NCBI GenBank assembly: GCA_026874595.1
Contig: CM049320.1
Location: forward strand, 11,683,964-11,747,963
Length of the DNA: 64,000 nucleotides
Reading direction: 5' to 3'
Source of the DNA: Sipunculus nudus
Lineage: Eukaryota > Annelida > Sipuncula > Golfingiida > Sipunculidae
The position numbers and the translations under genes are program-made. Each line of letters starts with the position of its first letter. Positions within the stretch are counted from its first letter, which is position 1. Below, one piece after another: positions 1 to 12,108 of this stretch. The notes below the pieces were generated by a model. That model searched no databases and had not been told where the DNA came from. It saw only the letters and a list, made by a program, of their open reading frames with translations.

Positions 1-1289
1 TCCGAGAGTGCTTTTATTTATTTTTTTATTTTTTATTACTTTCGTCGGTACAGGGGTTTTACAAGGCTGAGAACTACTACCGATATACCGAGCTACATAT
101 GCTACAATGAACGTGCATTTAGCCAGACTGGCAGCGGCAATCAAAAGGATTGTGATCAATTTTAAGTTTAGCAGATGTATGCGTCATAACTCACCACATC
201 ATATTTGCCTCCCTGCTAAATTATTATTTTCAACATGAAATTGCTCAAATATCGTTTGGGTAACCAGAGAACGGTAGGCGAGACTGGGCTTGCAACCAGC
301 TATATTAAGCCAAAGACGCAGAAAAAAATTAGCCCTAATTACGAGTCCAATTATTATAACTACAAGTCCTAGGGCAGATCCAAGGTTTTGGAAAAGGGGG
401 GTCCAACCCAGAAGAACTTGCTTAAAAAAAAACCTGAAAAAAAGTCATCAGGTCCGTAAAAAGGAGGAGGGGGTTACAGGCTGCAAAATTTGGTCTGAAA
501 CGCTTACAAAAGGTTGCGGCGAATAAAAAAGGGCGGGCCCGGACCCCTGGAACTAATCCCCCCCCCCCCCCCTTGATCCGCTTCAGAAATTTTTCCGAAA
601 GGAGGGCGCCTTATTCTACATGAGTTCGTAAAGAAACACGTTCTTCGGTTCAACAAATAAACATGAGGGAGCAGGAGTCTCGGATCAGTAGATAAAAATA
701 CGGCGGAAAGAGAGGAAGTTAATGTATGTGACACCATCAGGCGACCAGTATTTAAGTATATATTTATCCGTAGTACATGTAAAACACGACTTTTTTTGTT
801 TTTTTTTAATACTACCACCAAGCCAATATTTATATCCGATATGTGGAACGGCTTTTTAATTATGACTGGTGTCATGAATCCGAGTATTTTATCATTGCTG
901 TTTACAATACGCGGATGAATTTCACATACTTTATTGATAAAAAAACAGTTCGCTGATTAATTTTGAAAACTTAGAGGGTATTCTTAGAAGCTTTATAGGC
1001 TTACTGTTAAGTTTATCCTTGCTACATGCTACATGTGCACTTACCACACTGACACCATGACACAGCTGTATGAAATCCACCACAGGTACGGTTGCGTCAG
1101 TTTTAAGATTTCCTCAGCGTGCGGGTCAGGGATGACGGAGCCGAGCGAGACGAAGAGCGTCGTCAGAAGGTACACGGTGTCTACTGCAGCTAAAGTACGG
1201 AGATAGGACACTGTCTTGCGGCCAACAGTCTGCTGTGAACTCCTTCAAATATATCAGACTAACACACGTTAACCCCTTCTGGATTTTGT
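1..1289. other. Gene-poor flank with repeat fragments
   Basis: No credible coding exon was seen on either strand. The short open frames here have no recognisable domain and lie in low-complexity or repeat DNA. Apart from the inverted-repeat element at 369-586, which includes a C homopolymer near 558-572, nothing could be assigned. Confidence 0.5.
369..586. mobile_element. Small inverted-repeat element with GGGCAGATCC-type ends
   Basis: The left end reads CTAGGGCAGATCCAAGG and the right end, read on the other strand, begins CTGAAGCGGATCAAGG, so the stretch has imperfect terminal inverted repeats around G/C homopolymers. A related piece in reverse orientation lies at about 10660-10754. These ends resemble the CAGGGGCGGATCC-type termini of many non-autonomous DNA transposons. 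No clear target duplication is seen and no protein is encoded. Confidence 0.45.
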
Positions 1290-1486
1290 TTTTGCTGCAA
1301 GATATCCTTGTTGAATTTGTTTTGATTATTTTGGGCGGGCCCCCACATGTTATAACCACTTTGATATAAAAAAAACCAGCAGCCTGTGTGTGGTGACATC
1401 CACTTTTCTGGCCTTTGTTTTATAAAAAGCTCCAAGGGTTTACCTTTAGTTCATACAAGTCAGATAGGTGATTGGGTCCCTTTAAA
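1290..1486 (+). repeat. Dispersed repeat family B, copy 1
   Basis: This stretch matches 26941-27234 (same strand) and 42970-43315 (opposite strand). Shared blocks include GCAGCCTGTGTG, a TTTTCTGGC block, GCTCCAAGG and the terminal GATAGGTGATTGGG followed by CCCTTTAAA. It is non-coding. The shared terminus suggests a miniature DNA-transposon family; see the finding on families A and B. Confidence 0.6.
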
Positions 1487-1823
1487 TGTCATATTTTAAT
1501 TAATAAACGCTTTCCGTTTTGTTAATTGCATTTTGGTGTAAATAATGATATCTAAGGGATAACTTTTCCAACATCCGGGAATGCACAGCTCTCATTGTGC
1601 CGAAACATTTCTACATTACCACCCGGACGTTACCAAGACAGCCATGCGCTAATATACACGGCTCCCCCCCTTGTGGCGGTCTACAGCACAAGCTCCACGT
1701 GATCGTGAGAGCAGTGAGTAGTATTGAACAAGATTACCAGGAATGTAATGCGACCGCTGCGTGAAGTATGCAGAGAAATTTTAAGAAATATAATAAGAAA
1801 TAAGGCTTAAGTAAAAATCTTAC

Positions 1824-2298
1824 CATGTAGTGTACAATCCACACACATTTGCGAGAAGACCGAATACACTGAGGGGAATAGTCAAATACATTTTGATACA
1901 CCTCATGGGTTTCAGACCCATCTTTTTGTCAATTTTTGCACAGTAGCTTGAGATCTCATGACGTTGTGAAACGTTTTCAGAAGTAGTCTCATTCTTCGTC
2001 AAGCCTTCTTCCGTCACGTTTCCTATTTGTGACGTCACAGTCTCAGCTGTTGCCCTTGTCGCTGGTTCTGACGTGACATCAGACTCGGGTTTCATTTCAC
2101 CAGTGTTCTCTGAATGATGCCCGACTATAGTGGTTCTCATGTTTTTTGTGATAATTCTTCCTTGAATAAATTGCGATCCCTTTTCAGGAGTGAGTGGAGA
2201 GGAGGTTTCTAGGTCAGTGGCGCTTATGTTTCCTAAGCCACCTATCGTCGAAGCTGTCACTTTTCCTATCAGTGCTTCATCTGTTTTGCAGGCTACCA
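1824..2298 (-). CDS. Probable internal exon of a glycosylated membrane protein (possible GPCR N-terminus)
   Basis: On the minus strand the open stretch begins after a TTTTTAG acceptor and ends at a GTAAGA donor, giving a 475-nt exon. The predicted peptide is rich in Ser/Thr and carries several N-glycosylation sequons (GNIS, GNVT, KNET, ENVS). It ends in a hydrophobic stretch (YLTIPLSVFGLLANV) that looks like the start of a membrane helix, followed by CGLYTTW just before the donor. An extracellular domain leading into a first membrane helix fits an invertebrate peptide GPCR, but single-pass receptors fit too. No neighbouring exon was found in the window. The splice sites and composition are what is seen; the protein class is inference. 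Confidence 0.4.
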
Positions 2299-2450
2299 CT
2301 AAAAATAAGTCATTTCAATAAAATAATGAGAAGGCAATAAAAGTTAAAGTTTTTAATATTAAATAGATATCACAAAATATATATCACGTGCTCCCATCTT
2401 TTCAAGATTCTTAGGGATAGCAGTCTTTATAGTCGGCCTCCCCGTTACCG

Positions 2451-2480
2451 GTTTATTTTATTTATTTATTTATTTATTTT
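2451..2480. repeat. (TTTA)n microsatellite
   Basis: A short run of TTTA units precedes a GC-containing patch. The sequence after it resembles 8380-8440 (the CGGTAGAT-GGAGGCCG block), so it may mark the edge of an old dispersed repeat. Confidence 0.6.
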
Positions 2481-3207
2481 TGCCGGGCGTTTTTTAAGCG
2501 AATGCAGCCGAGTATTCTTGTTTTTTTTTCAATCTGCCGGAAAAAAATCGGTAGATGGAGGCCGTATTTATAACCACTTACCATATATAACCATATATAA
2601 TTTACGGCCCACTCGAAAATTCGGAAATGTTTTCGGTTACGGCCACTTCCGGGAAACCGTTCACTTAATAATAGCGAAACCGAAACTGGTTTTGGCGAGA
2701 CTGCGACCGTCCACTCGAAAATTTTACTGGCATCAGAATTTGTCGATTAAAACCAAAACCGTCCACTTATAAATACAAGGCAAAACCATAAAGAACCGGT
2801 TTTCTGGGAACCGAAACCAGTTTCGAATTTTGAGTAGGCCCTTGGTTGTTTGTGCTTGTCATTGTTCAAGTCTCAACATTTAGTTGAAGGGAACTGTTCA
2901 CACACACACAGCGTTTATTAAATATACATAGAGTATAGTTTTTTTTATTTATTTAAATTATTACAGTATCTCCCAATATTACGTTCTTAAATCGTTTAAT
3001 GACTCCTTAATACAAGTGGAATACAAACTTTCACAGCTAAACATAAACATTGCCTGCACGCCACCTGGCACCGCGCAACTTCTCAAATCAGGATATTCAT
3101 GATTCCAACCGGTTTACCTCCTGTTTGTCTTCTTCCTCGCTGTCCTGTTATGATAAACAGACAAACTTCTGATTCTGACTGAGGGCCTGTCTCTGTTTTA
3201 ATTATCA
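2481..3207. other. No gene seen
   Basis: AT-rich non-coding DNA with short internal echoes of an accnnaaaccg-type phrase (AAAACCGTTCACT, AAAACCGTCCACT, AAACCGGTTTTC) between about 2620 and 2820. The open frame at 2518 overlaps these echoes and has no recognisable domain. Confidence 0.4.
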
Positions 3208-3748
3208 CTTAAGGGTAAGACAATATTTAAAAAAAGGGACGCAATCAAGAGCAATACTATGCCAATTCTTTGACACCAACAGTTCAGTTTTGCTTTATAC
3301 AAAAGATTCCCAGCAAAACCATCCCAGCTCACAGTCATAGTACCTCGCTTACGGCTGTTATAAACACCTTGTTATGGCTCTGCGTGTTGGTAAACACAGA
3401 CCACGTGTGTCTGGTTACCCAAAAAAAGGCCACGTGACTCGAGGTCTGAATATGAGCCTCAACATGTGAAGTTTTAGCCAACGGGAACAAGTGATACTTT
3501 TTTGGCCAAGTGAGTCGAGGCATCTCTTGATTGACGCGTGTCATGGCTCCGCGATGCACAAGGCCCAACGCGCTGTGTTTATGTTGACACCTGTGATCGC
3601 GCCCGATAAATTGTTTTCAACACTCGTTTAATGGAATTAGCAAACGGTTTCAAGGCAATATTTTGGCAGGTTCATATATATTTTAAAGGATAGAAGCTAT
3701 TGTTTGTGTAAATTCAACATGCTTGGTAGATCATTGGGCCCCTTAAAG
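3208..3748 (+). repeat. Dispersed repeat family A, copy 1
   Basis: About 540 bp that aligns along its length with 5961-6452 (same strand) and 32957-33442 (opposite strand). Shared landmarks are CCAGCAAAACCATCCCAGC, AACACCTTGTTATGGCT, GATTGAC followed by ACACCTG, and TTTCAAGGCAATATTTTGG. The ends carry CTTAAGGG and CCCCTTAAAG, which form short terminal inverted repeats. Open frames inside it are not conserved among copies. Confidence 0.75.
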
Positions 3749-5384
3749 TTTATAAGTTTTTATTTTCATAAGTCTTTTTAAAGTTTATTTGTGTTATTAA
3801 ATATCCGAAAGAACTAAACACCAGAGTTGGGTTCAAATGCGAATTCAGTGCAAATCTTTCAAATGATTCAATGCGAAAAAATATAGTCAAATTACAAAGG
3901 CTATAAACAAATTTCAAAAGCAAATGCACTTATGAAGGCATTTGTAACTCCATATTATTAATTAAAAGCAACAATACATATATTAACTCATGAGAGCTAC
4001 AATGAGAAATTTATGTGAAATCTTGTAAAATGTTAACCTTCAGGCCAATATAGAGCTTAGCAGAGGCAAACACTCTTTGAACCGAATTAATTTTATTCAA
4101 ACTCCATTCTCCTTCTATAAATTTACATTTACTAGGTTGATTCTTAAACAACCTTCATACTGATGATGCAGGGCTGGCTGGAATCAACGAGGGTGTATAT
4201 ATATCTAAGGGTATATGGAATATCCTACAATCTGATAGCACGTTTTATACCTCTGGTCGAATGTTAACTGTTAAGAAACGCACAGTGAAGATGTGGATCA
4301 AAGAACAAACAGAGGCACGTGAGCCTCGACGTGGTGCCTTTGATGGTAAGCATTGGAACGGCTTAACGCTATCGAAGGATGATGTCATTGATGTCGTAGC
4401 TTGTTATTTTAACTTTATGAAGACTTGGTTGTTCCTTTTAAGGTGGTTAAATGCTATGCAAATAATAGACCCAACTCATTTTTTGGTAAAAAAAAATAAT
4501 ATTCCAAGGGAAGAAATGATGTTAATAGAGAAATAAATGTAGAGCTAAATAAACCGTCATTTTTAGAACGATTAAGAATACTGCACAGTGATCATGAAAT
4601 AATACTGTCCATGAGGATGACTGGCTTTTTTGTACCAATGCTCATTCTGGCTCCAAGTCTTGTCCGTTTTGGTTCCTCATAATGTCTGAAGTTATGTTTA
4701 TCTTTTAATATTATATATCTAAAGCCTTTTACCTCAGAGTTTATACACGCAACCAGGAATAATTCTATACTGATATAACCTGTGTTATAGAGATTTAGAC
4801 TTTGAGGATTTACCATTGTGCCAGGCTCAGTGTACCACACCTAATGGTCATGGGTGTCTAATCATCCTTATGGCTGGACCATAGAATTTAAGAATCCCCG
4901 AAAGGCGCACTTTTTTCAGAAAAAATTGAGACAGTGCATGGAAATTTGAGCCCTCTTCGGCTGGGATTCGAGCTTCAAGCTGTTCATCCTGTTCTTTACT
5001 CCTAAACCACAGAAGCCGGATAACATTTGCAGTGATGTATACCTGGTTTTTACGAAATAATTACCAGATGTTGTACAAAATATAGGATTGTAGAAATGAG
5101 TGAATAAAAGTATGAAGAAGTATACATCATCGCCGAAGTGTGGAAATAAATATTTGAAAAAAAAGGTATAAAAAATTATTCAGACCCGAATAAGTATGAA
5201 AAAAATACAAAAAACAAGTCTTTTCTGAAAAGTAAAATACATTTAAAAAAGGAGTTGCAGCACCGCATTTGCTATACACCATATACTTTAAACATTACTG
5301 ATTCAATTCGTCATCGATACTCTCTGTTTCCATGTCTGTCATTCCACGATTTTATTCTGTGTCTCCTAATTCTTCACATATGTT

Positions 5385-5388
<4 letters not shown>
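3749..5388. other. No gene seen
   Basis: AT-rich DNA without a supported exon or recognisable domain. The 91-codon open frame starting at 4261 is acidic/basic mixed sequence with no motif that could be assigned, and no splice context supports it. Confidence 0.4.

Positions 5389-5440
<52 letters not shown>
5389..5440. repeat. (TA)n microsatellite
   Basis: About 26 TA units. The open frame across it (5255-5491) contains a run of alternating Tyr-Ile that comes only from this repeat. Confidence 0.95.
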
Positions 5441-5446
<6 letters not shown>

Positions 5447-5960
5447 ACTCTTTATGTTATCAGTTTTTCATGTGAGTATATAATAATATAATTATATTAT
5501 TCAAATAATGTCATATATGAGTGAAATCGTTTACAAGTTTATATTTAAGATTCCCTTTAACATTCTATTCGTTGTAGACGAACCCATACAACCGTCAAGG
5601 TACCATATATAAAACTGTCCCATTTCGAATGACTTAGCAGTGATGACTTCCTTCTTTTTTCTACACATCTTTGGAATTCCCTAAACTTAATATAATTGAA
5701 AATTTCATGACTCGGAGGGTCTATATTTTATCTCTTTTCTTCAAAAAGTATATTCTCCAGATGATGGTTCCCTCTTTTTTGACAAAGGGCCCAGTAAACA
5801 AAAACAGACAGACATACCCGACAGAATGAGTAAGTGCATGGGATATAGCTAAAGTCAAAAGCGGCGTAATACCCTGCCAAGTTGGTCAGGGATGGACCAC
5901 TGGCCAGTAAGCCTCCATGCACACACAGTTTGGCTGGTCAGCTATAACCAAAGGGTACTG

Positions 5961-6452
5961 CTTAAAGGGACATAATCAGGATCAATATTATAACTATTCT
6001 TTCACACAGTTTTGCTTTTTACAAAGGTTTCCCAGCAGAACCATCCCAGCACACAGTCTCGTTTCCTTGCATACGGCTGTTTAACACCTTGTTATGGCTG
6101 TGCGTGTTGGACAATACAGTCCACGTGTGTCTGTTTACCATAATTAGACCGCGTGACCGGAGTACCGATTAAGAGGTCAACACGCGGTGTTTCAGCCAGC
6201 GGTAACATGTATTATATTTCTTTGGCAAAGTCAGTCAGGGCATCTCCTGATTGACACGTGCTTTGGCTCCGCGCTGCAAACGGCCCCACACACGGTGTTT
6301 ATGTTGACACCTGCGATCGCGCCCGGTCCACTGTTTTTAACACTCGTTTACAGGAGAAAGCAAATGGTTTCAAGGCAATATTTTGGTACAGATTTATTTT
6401 AAAGAGAAGAGGCTATTTTTGGTGTTAACTCAACATGCTTAATAGGTGATTA
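5961..6452 (+). repeat. Dispersed repeat family A, copy 2
   Basis: This is the second copy of the family at 3208-3748, beginning CTTAAAGGGACATAATCA and ending near AATAGGTGATT. Many transitions and small indels separate the two copies, so this is an old family rather than a recent segmental duplication. Confidence 0.75.
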
Positions 6453-8494
6453 ATCTCGACACAGCCCTGCTCCGATGATCTGAAGCAGCATTACACATGC
6501 ACCAGTGTGAAAAGTACTGCGCTAGCCAATGCCAGACAGCAACAGGGGTGGTCAGATTATAAAATAGTAATGCGGATCACTACTAACTCCAAAGCTGGGT
6601 CTTCTGTAGCGATTCTGTGACCGTACTCAGCGAAGGTTTAATTTCACAAAGGATTTGTCTTCTAGGAAAGTTATTTTTAAAAAGTAGCGAGGATGTCCCT
6701 CGTGAAAGGATGGGCGGAATCTGTGAGATCACGAAATCCATTTTGATATGTATTTTTTAAATGGGCGGCCATAGTTCTGATCCTTTAGAATCATAATGGC
6801 TGACGATCTTTAGTTCCAAAAAGGCCATTTCCTTTCAAACTTGTCTTAGTACCTTCAAAATGTCTTGTGGTTCCTTATCTATGAATTTTGTTTCTCTGAA
6901 CGGTGACCTGACAATTTGGTAAAGGATGTTTCATTTAAAAGTTTGTGCGGAAATCATAATATCACAAAAAATACAATATGGCCCCTGTGCTCAATTTTGA
7001 AAATAACTACATCAATGGTTTAACATGTAATCGTGTGCAGTATGTGAATTCCTGGATTTCTGGGGTCGAAGAATTCATATATGATGTTTAAATTTAAACT
7101 CAATTTTACTTCGTTATAAAAGATACCCAACCATTTTTAGCTCGGAATGGTTATTATTGTTTAATCATATGAGCCTTATATAATAGCATGAATCAGTTGC
7201 TGTAACTATGTATGCATTTGTACAATATATGAAAAATAATTAAAGTTTAAAAATAATAAAAGACACGAGGATGGAAATTCTAAAAGCCTGAATATAAATT
7301 TTAAAAAAAATGACTGTCTAATATAATGAAAACTATTTGTTTTCCATAGTTCAGCCTGCGCTACTATTCAGTAAAAGGGGGATGTTGCGTCGATAAGTTC
7401 ATATTTTACGATAATATTGGTGATGTTTTACGTATTATTTGATGTACTGGCTTCACAATAGGTTTTAATGGTTCGTTTCTCCGTGGATTTAGTTCGCCTA
7501 GTTCATAACAGCAATGCCGGGTGAAAGTCGGAGTCCAGGTCGTTCGAATACAGTTTCAAGTCTCATTTCTTGATCTTCCGGACATGGTCCTTTTTCTTAG
7601 AGTCCGACACTTCGAAATTTGGTCAAGGGTTCTTACATGTCATGAACTCTAGTTGTCACTCCCCTCCATTTGAACTATGTATAATTAAAGTTGTTCATAG
7701 CCCTGGCGACCACGCCTCCAGTAAATGCGTCACTTCCGATTAATTCGCAAAAGACTATCTGATGACCTCCGGTGGCTGAAGTTCTGATCTCAGAAAAATT
7801 TCCGTCAAACGCGATGCTTTATGCATCCTTATTTATCTGGTTGGAATTCCGGAAACCAACTGATTTGCCTGCGTGCCCAGTCCTAATTTTCCGCCCATTC
7901 AATGGCCTGGCATGACAAACGCCATTTTGTATGGCGTAATAATACTATATAAATCACTTTTATTGATTTTGAAACATTTTTATCAGAATTCACATGGTAG
8001 TTTCATGGCCCATAGTTTGAAAATGGGCGTAATTTCAAGAATAAAATGACCTTAAAAAATGTTAAAATACACCGCCATATTTTTCTATACATTATTGCAT
8101 CATTATACCTTCTGAAGGTTGCGACTGCATTTTGTTTTACAGTGGAATACTCCCGGACCGGTGTTTTCCTTTTTTTATAAAAAAAAAAGGCATGCTCACA
8201 TGTAATCACGTCTTAAAAAAATACAACCTAGCTCTTTCCATCCTTTTTATCATATCTGACGCCAATAATAATCCTGTAGACCAAATCAGAACTGACCTAA
8301 ATGACCAAAGAAACTGGTGATTTGCAGGGAAAATTGGTATATAGGTGTGCGGGCATTCACCGGCCGGCGAGACATGTTTATTCTTTAGCCAGTTAAAAAA
8401 AATGACCGCGAAAAAAAACTTGGTAGATCGGAGGCCGGCATTAAGATTGACATGGTCAAGGTTTTTTTGCAGCCGAATTTTCCTGCCGGATTTT
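6453..8494. other. No gene seen
   Basis: About 2 kb of AT-rich DNA with no convincing exon, RNA gene or repeat boundary. Around 8340-8470 there is a GC-containing patch similar to 2490-2570. Confidence 0.4.
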
Positions 8495-10446
8495 TCCTGT
8501 AGAAACCAGCCAATACTTTATCATCCTTTTTCATTTTACTTCTACACACAACAAACGCAAACAGCAGTAGATATTTCGCGTGATTAGGTTTTAATTTTTA
8601 TTATTAATTCCCGTAGACATGTGATGATCAGTATATATCTGGCGACTCTCTGTTTACTGTCAGATTAAATATATATTAAAACGAATTAAAGTACAGCATC
8701 GCCAACAATGCCGCTGACTCCGAGATAAAAAAGTGTACCAGAGATCCGTTCACATGAACGCTTTTGCCTTTTTGGTTACCTGTAAACATCAGGTATTGCT
8801 GCGTGCGCTGGACTGATTATTGCATCAGTCAAAGGTTTTCGGCTATTCATTCATTTCTTCTCGCATTTCCTCTTACTTTGGGCTTGTTTTTTATTTATAC
8901 ACTTTCTTCCCTGGCGCATTTCTTTTTTCCGACTTTAAGGAGAACCTGTGATAGGGCAAAAAAATATCTTACGGGAAGAAATTTATATTGATGGATAGAG
9001 AGTACGGACAGACATACAGTTGATTATTGCCATCCATGAGTTGTAAATATTTATTTTTTTTAGGAAACTCTGACAAAAGCTTGATTTACTTATTCAAATT
9101 AGCTCGTCACACAATTGGAAGGATTGCTCAACAGCCCAGCAATAAATGGGCGTTTGTAAACATAGACCTGTTCGTTCAGCCTTATGTTTACAGAAATGTT
9201 CGCACATTGTAATTATGTGAATGGATACTCCTATGATTAATAAATTGCAGGTCATTTTTAGGGATACATAAAATTTGAATCTTTACCAAATTCGGTCTTT
9301 AATTCTTTTTAAAATACAGAAATATGTCATTATACAACATACACTAATAATGACCAATAGTGACAACGTACAGAACGTGAACTCTGACCATACAAAAATA
9401 AACAAAATCGGCCGACTTTGTCGCAAACATTGGCTCACTACACGATTTAGCTAATTGCCCGATAAAATCGGCCGATTTTCTTGGACAGTGCCAGGCTCAA
9501 TCGCGATAGCGATTTTTCACGACACCGACAAAATCACGTTGTTTGGGGTGTCACACTACACGACAATGTACTCCCATCGGTTCATATTCGTCCGATCCTA
9601 AAGCCGGCGGCTCACTTACCGATTTTATCGGCTGATTCATAGGATCGGCTGACTATGTACCGACGGGGGTACATTGTCGTGAAGTATGACACCCCAAGCG
9701 ACGCGATTTGTCGGCGTCGGCGTGAAAAATAGCCGTCCCCAAGAGTCTGGCACTGTCAAAGAAAATCGGCCGATTTTATCGGGCGATTAGCGAAATCGTG
9801 TAGTGAGCCTATGTTTGCGACAAAGTCGCATTTGTTTATTTGTTTATGAATTCACTTCTGGAAGTTGTCATTATAAGTCATTATTAGTGTATATTGTATA
9901 ATGACATATTTCTGTATTTTAAAAAGAATTAAAGACCGATTTTGGTAAAGTTTAAAATTTGATGTATTCCCAAAAGACGACGTGCAATTTATTCATCATT
10001 GTAAAGGAATATCCATTCATATAATTACAATGTGCCAACATTTTTGTAAACATAGGCTGAACGTTAGAGGAAATGAAAGAAGACATGAATGAATAGCTGA
10101 AAACTTTTGACTGATGCAATATCCAGTCCAGCGCACGCAGTAATACCTGATGTTTACAGGTAACCCAAAAGGCAAAAGCGTTCAAGTGAACGGATCTCTG
10201 GTACACATTTTTTTTCTCGGAGTCAGCGGCATTGTTGGCGATGCTGTACTTTAATTCGTTTTAATATATATTTAATCTGACAGTTAACAGAGAGTCGCCA
10301 GATATATAACTGATCATCTCACGTCTACAGGAATTAATAATAAAAATTAAAACCTAATCACGCAAAATATCTGCTGCTGTTGGCGTTTGTTTTGTGTAGC
10401 AGTCAAATGAAAAAGGATGATAAAGTGTTGGCTGGTTTACACAGGA
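8495..10446. mobile_element. 1.95 kb foldback (long inverted repeat), putative non-autonomous DNA transposon
   Basis: The left arm starts at TCCTGTAGAAACCAGCC and the right arm ends with its near reverse complement GGCTGGTTTACACAGGA. Blocks such as TAATCACG, GCGACTCTCTGTT, GCAGCATCGCCAACAATGCC-like sequence, ACCTGATGTTTACAGG, TGACATATTTCTG and AAATCGGCCGATTTT recur in reverse order in the right arm. The centre is near 9620, marked by CGATCCTA and TAGGATCG. The left arm is about 300 bp longer because of extra sequence at roughly 8873-9172 that the right arm lacks. No transposase frame is present. Foldback elements of this form are usually mobilised in trans. Confidence 0.75.
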
Positions 10447-10659
10447 TAAATAAAATACATACAGCATCATGGAATTTCTAGAAACAGGAAACCCTAAAAT
10501 CACACAAACATGCAAGTAGAATGTCATTTTCTAAATTAGAGTTCGTTTTAAGTGAAATAGCCCTTCTGAATGTAGTATCCTGATGCTGGATGTTTTGTTT
10601 TACCAAATCCTGCAGATCAGCCGCTGCAATCGTTTTAAGGGTTTAAGACCATTTCTTTC

Positions 10660-10754
10660 GGATAATTTCCGGACCCGGGGACCTTTCTTTAGGTTTTATT
10701 ATTAGTACTCCTGGGTTTGACCCCTCTTTTCCTAAACCCTGGACCCGCCCCTGA
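10660..10754 (-). repeat. Fragment of the GGGCGGATCC-ended repeat
   Basis: Read on the minus strand this begins CTCAGGGGCGGGTCCAGGG and then follows the same order of blocks as 369-470 (AGGTTT, GGAAAAG, GGGGTC, AACCCAG, AAAACCT). It is therefore a diverged, inverted second copy. Confidence 0.5.
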
Positions 10755-10984
10755 GATATGCGGAGAAAACTTTAAATTGATGCAGGACCGTTAAACCTCC
10801 TGTCTCTGTTCCTCATACAAGTGTATTGTTTAAATGCCCCTAGTTCCTCTCTTCTCTCAAGCCAAGGTTTCATCCACTAGTCACTCTTCCGACACATCAT
10901 ATTTCTTTGGATAAGCCACAAAGCGAACAAATATTTCCTTCTGGTTATTCTTCTAGAAAGCTCAGTATATCAGATCGCCATGAT

Positions 10985-11200
10985 GAGACTCATTCGGCGA
11001 TAATCGAGAGATGGGAACACGAGCGTCGGTAAATGTGACACTGAAAATCGGCCGACAAAGCCGAGCCTATATTCAGCCGATTTTGAGAAAATCTGCCCAA
11101 AATATCGCCCGACAATGTCGCTTGATAAAATCGGGTAGTTAGCACCCGGCTTAAGAAATGGCCGATAAAAGCGGTAAGTGAGCAACCGGCTGTAGAAGAA
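10985..11200. repeat. Sequence related to the centre of the foldback
   Basis: It contains AAAATCGGCCGA, CGATTTT, ATCGCCCGA, AAAATCGG and GGTAAGTGAGC blocks. These echo the subterminal and central blocks of the foldback at 8495-10446 (for example CTCACTTACCGATTTT). It is probably a decayed relative. Confidence 0.4.
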
Positions 11201-11559
11201 AATAGGCAGCAATTGCAACTTCAAATGTTAACTGTAAAAGAAGAATAAGTTGACTTACCTTTCAGAAGAACAGGGTGTATGTTTAGGTAAATCGAGAACT
11301 GAACAAACATGAAACCTAGTTTACAAGTTAGAAATGAGGCCTAAAATAAGGTCCAAACTACAAAGCACTCGAAGGCTGAGAACCGGTTTCACAAGTGACC
11401 GGGGCCTTTAATTTTAACGTTGAACTGTTTTCGATTCTTCTCGATTTCGTAGCTTATTTATATGAATCTTATGAATGAATCATATATATCTTATTTTAGA
11501 AATATTTTTTGCGCCTGCATTACACATTTCAAATATATATATACTTAGTCACTTTTCAA

Positions 11560-11702
11560 ATATTTTTCAATATAATATTTCCCAGTAAACTCATAAATGG
11601 AGTCTGTCTATACTCTATTCAAATGATAACATTGACCATCTCCCCCCCCCCCCCCTTGCCAAAAAGTGGGGGGGGATATATACCCCCATCCCCCCTATTG
11701 AC
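11560..11702 (+). repeat. Left copy of a repeat that flanks the LTR retrotransposon
   Basis: Blocks TAATATTTC, AGTAAACTCATAAATGGA, CATTGACCATC, the C-run, CTTGCCAAAAAGT and ATTGAC recur as the reverse complement at 22409-22570 on the other side of the LTR element. It is non-coding. Confidence 0.6.
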
Positions 11703-12108
11703 GCGCCTGTATTACCGAAATATAACTGAACGTTTGGAATGTTATGCCAGTACAAAATCTACCGTGTGCAGCTTTGATATGAGTGACCGTAAAATTCAAT
11801 TCACAATTCGAAAAGACCAAATGCACGTTAAAATATACCCTGCAGAAGTAGCCAGGCCAAGATGACGTTTCTCTGTAGCCGACTTGCAGCCATGTCGACC
11901 CTGTCGTTGAGACCACTTCTGGTGGAGACACTGCAGGTTTGTAACGCCAGCGCGCGAAGGAAAGAGAGCTTGTAGACCCACTGCTCTTAAAACATTGTAG
12001 CCGCATACAGTAATAGACTCGCGTTTCTTCATTTCATTACAGATGACGCATGGGGAACGCTGTCCCCCTTCACTGCATATTATTATCCGTCTCGTAGACA
12101 CATATATA

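Noticed and set aside
504-875. 123-codon minus-strand frame
   Set aside because: It crosses homopolymers and a repeat element end and has no recognisable domain or splice context.
5255-5491. 78-codon frame with a run of Tyr-Ile
   Set aside because: It is produced by the (TA)n microsatellite.
11509-12101. Overlapping frames of 101-118 codons on both strands
   Set aside because: They cross C and G homopolymers of a dispersed repeat and have no conserved motif.
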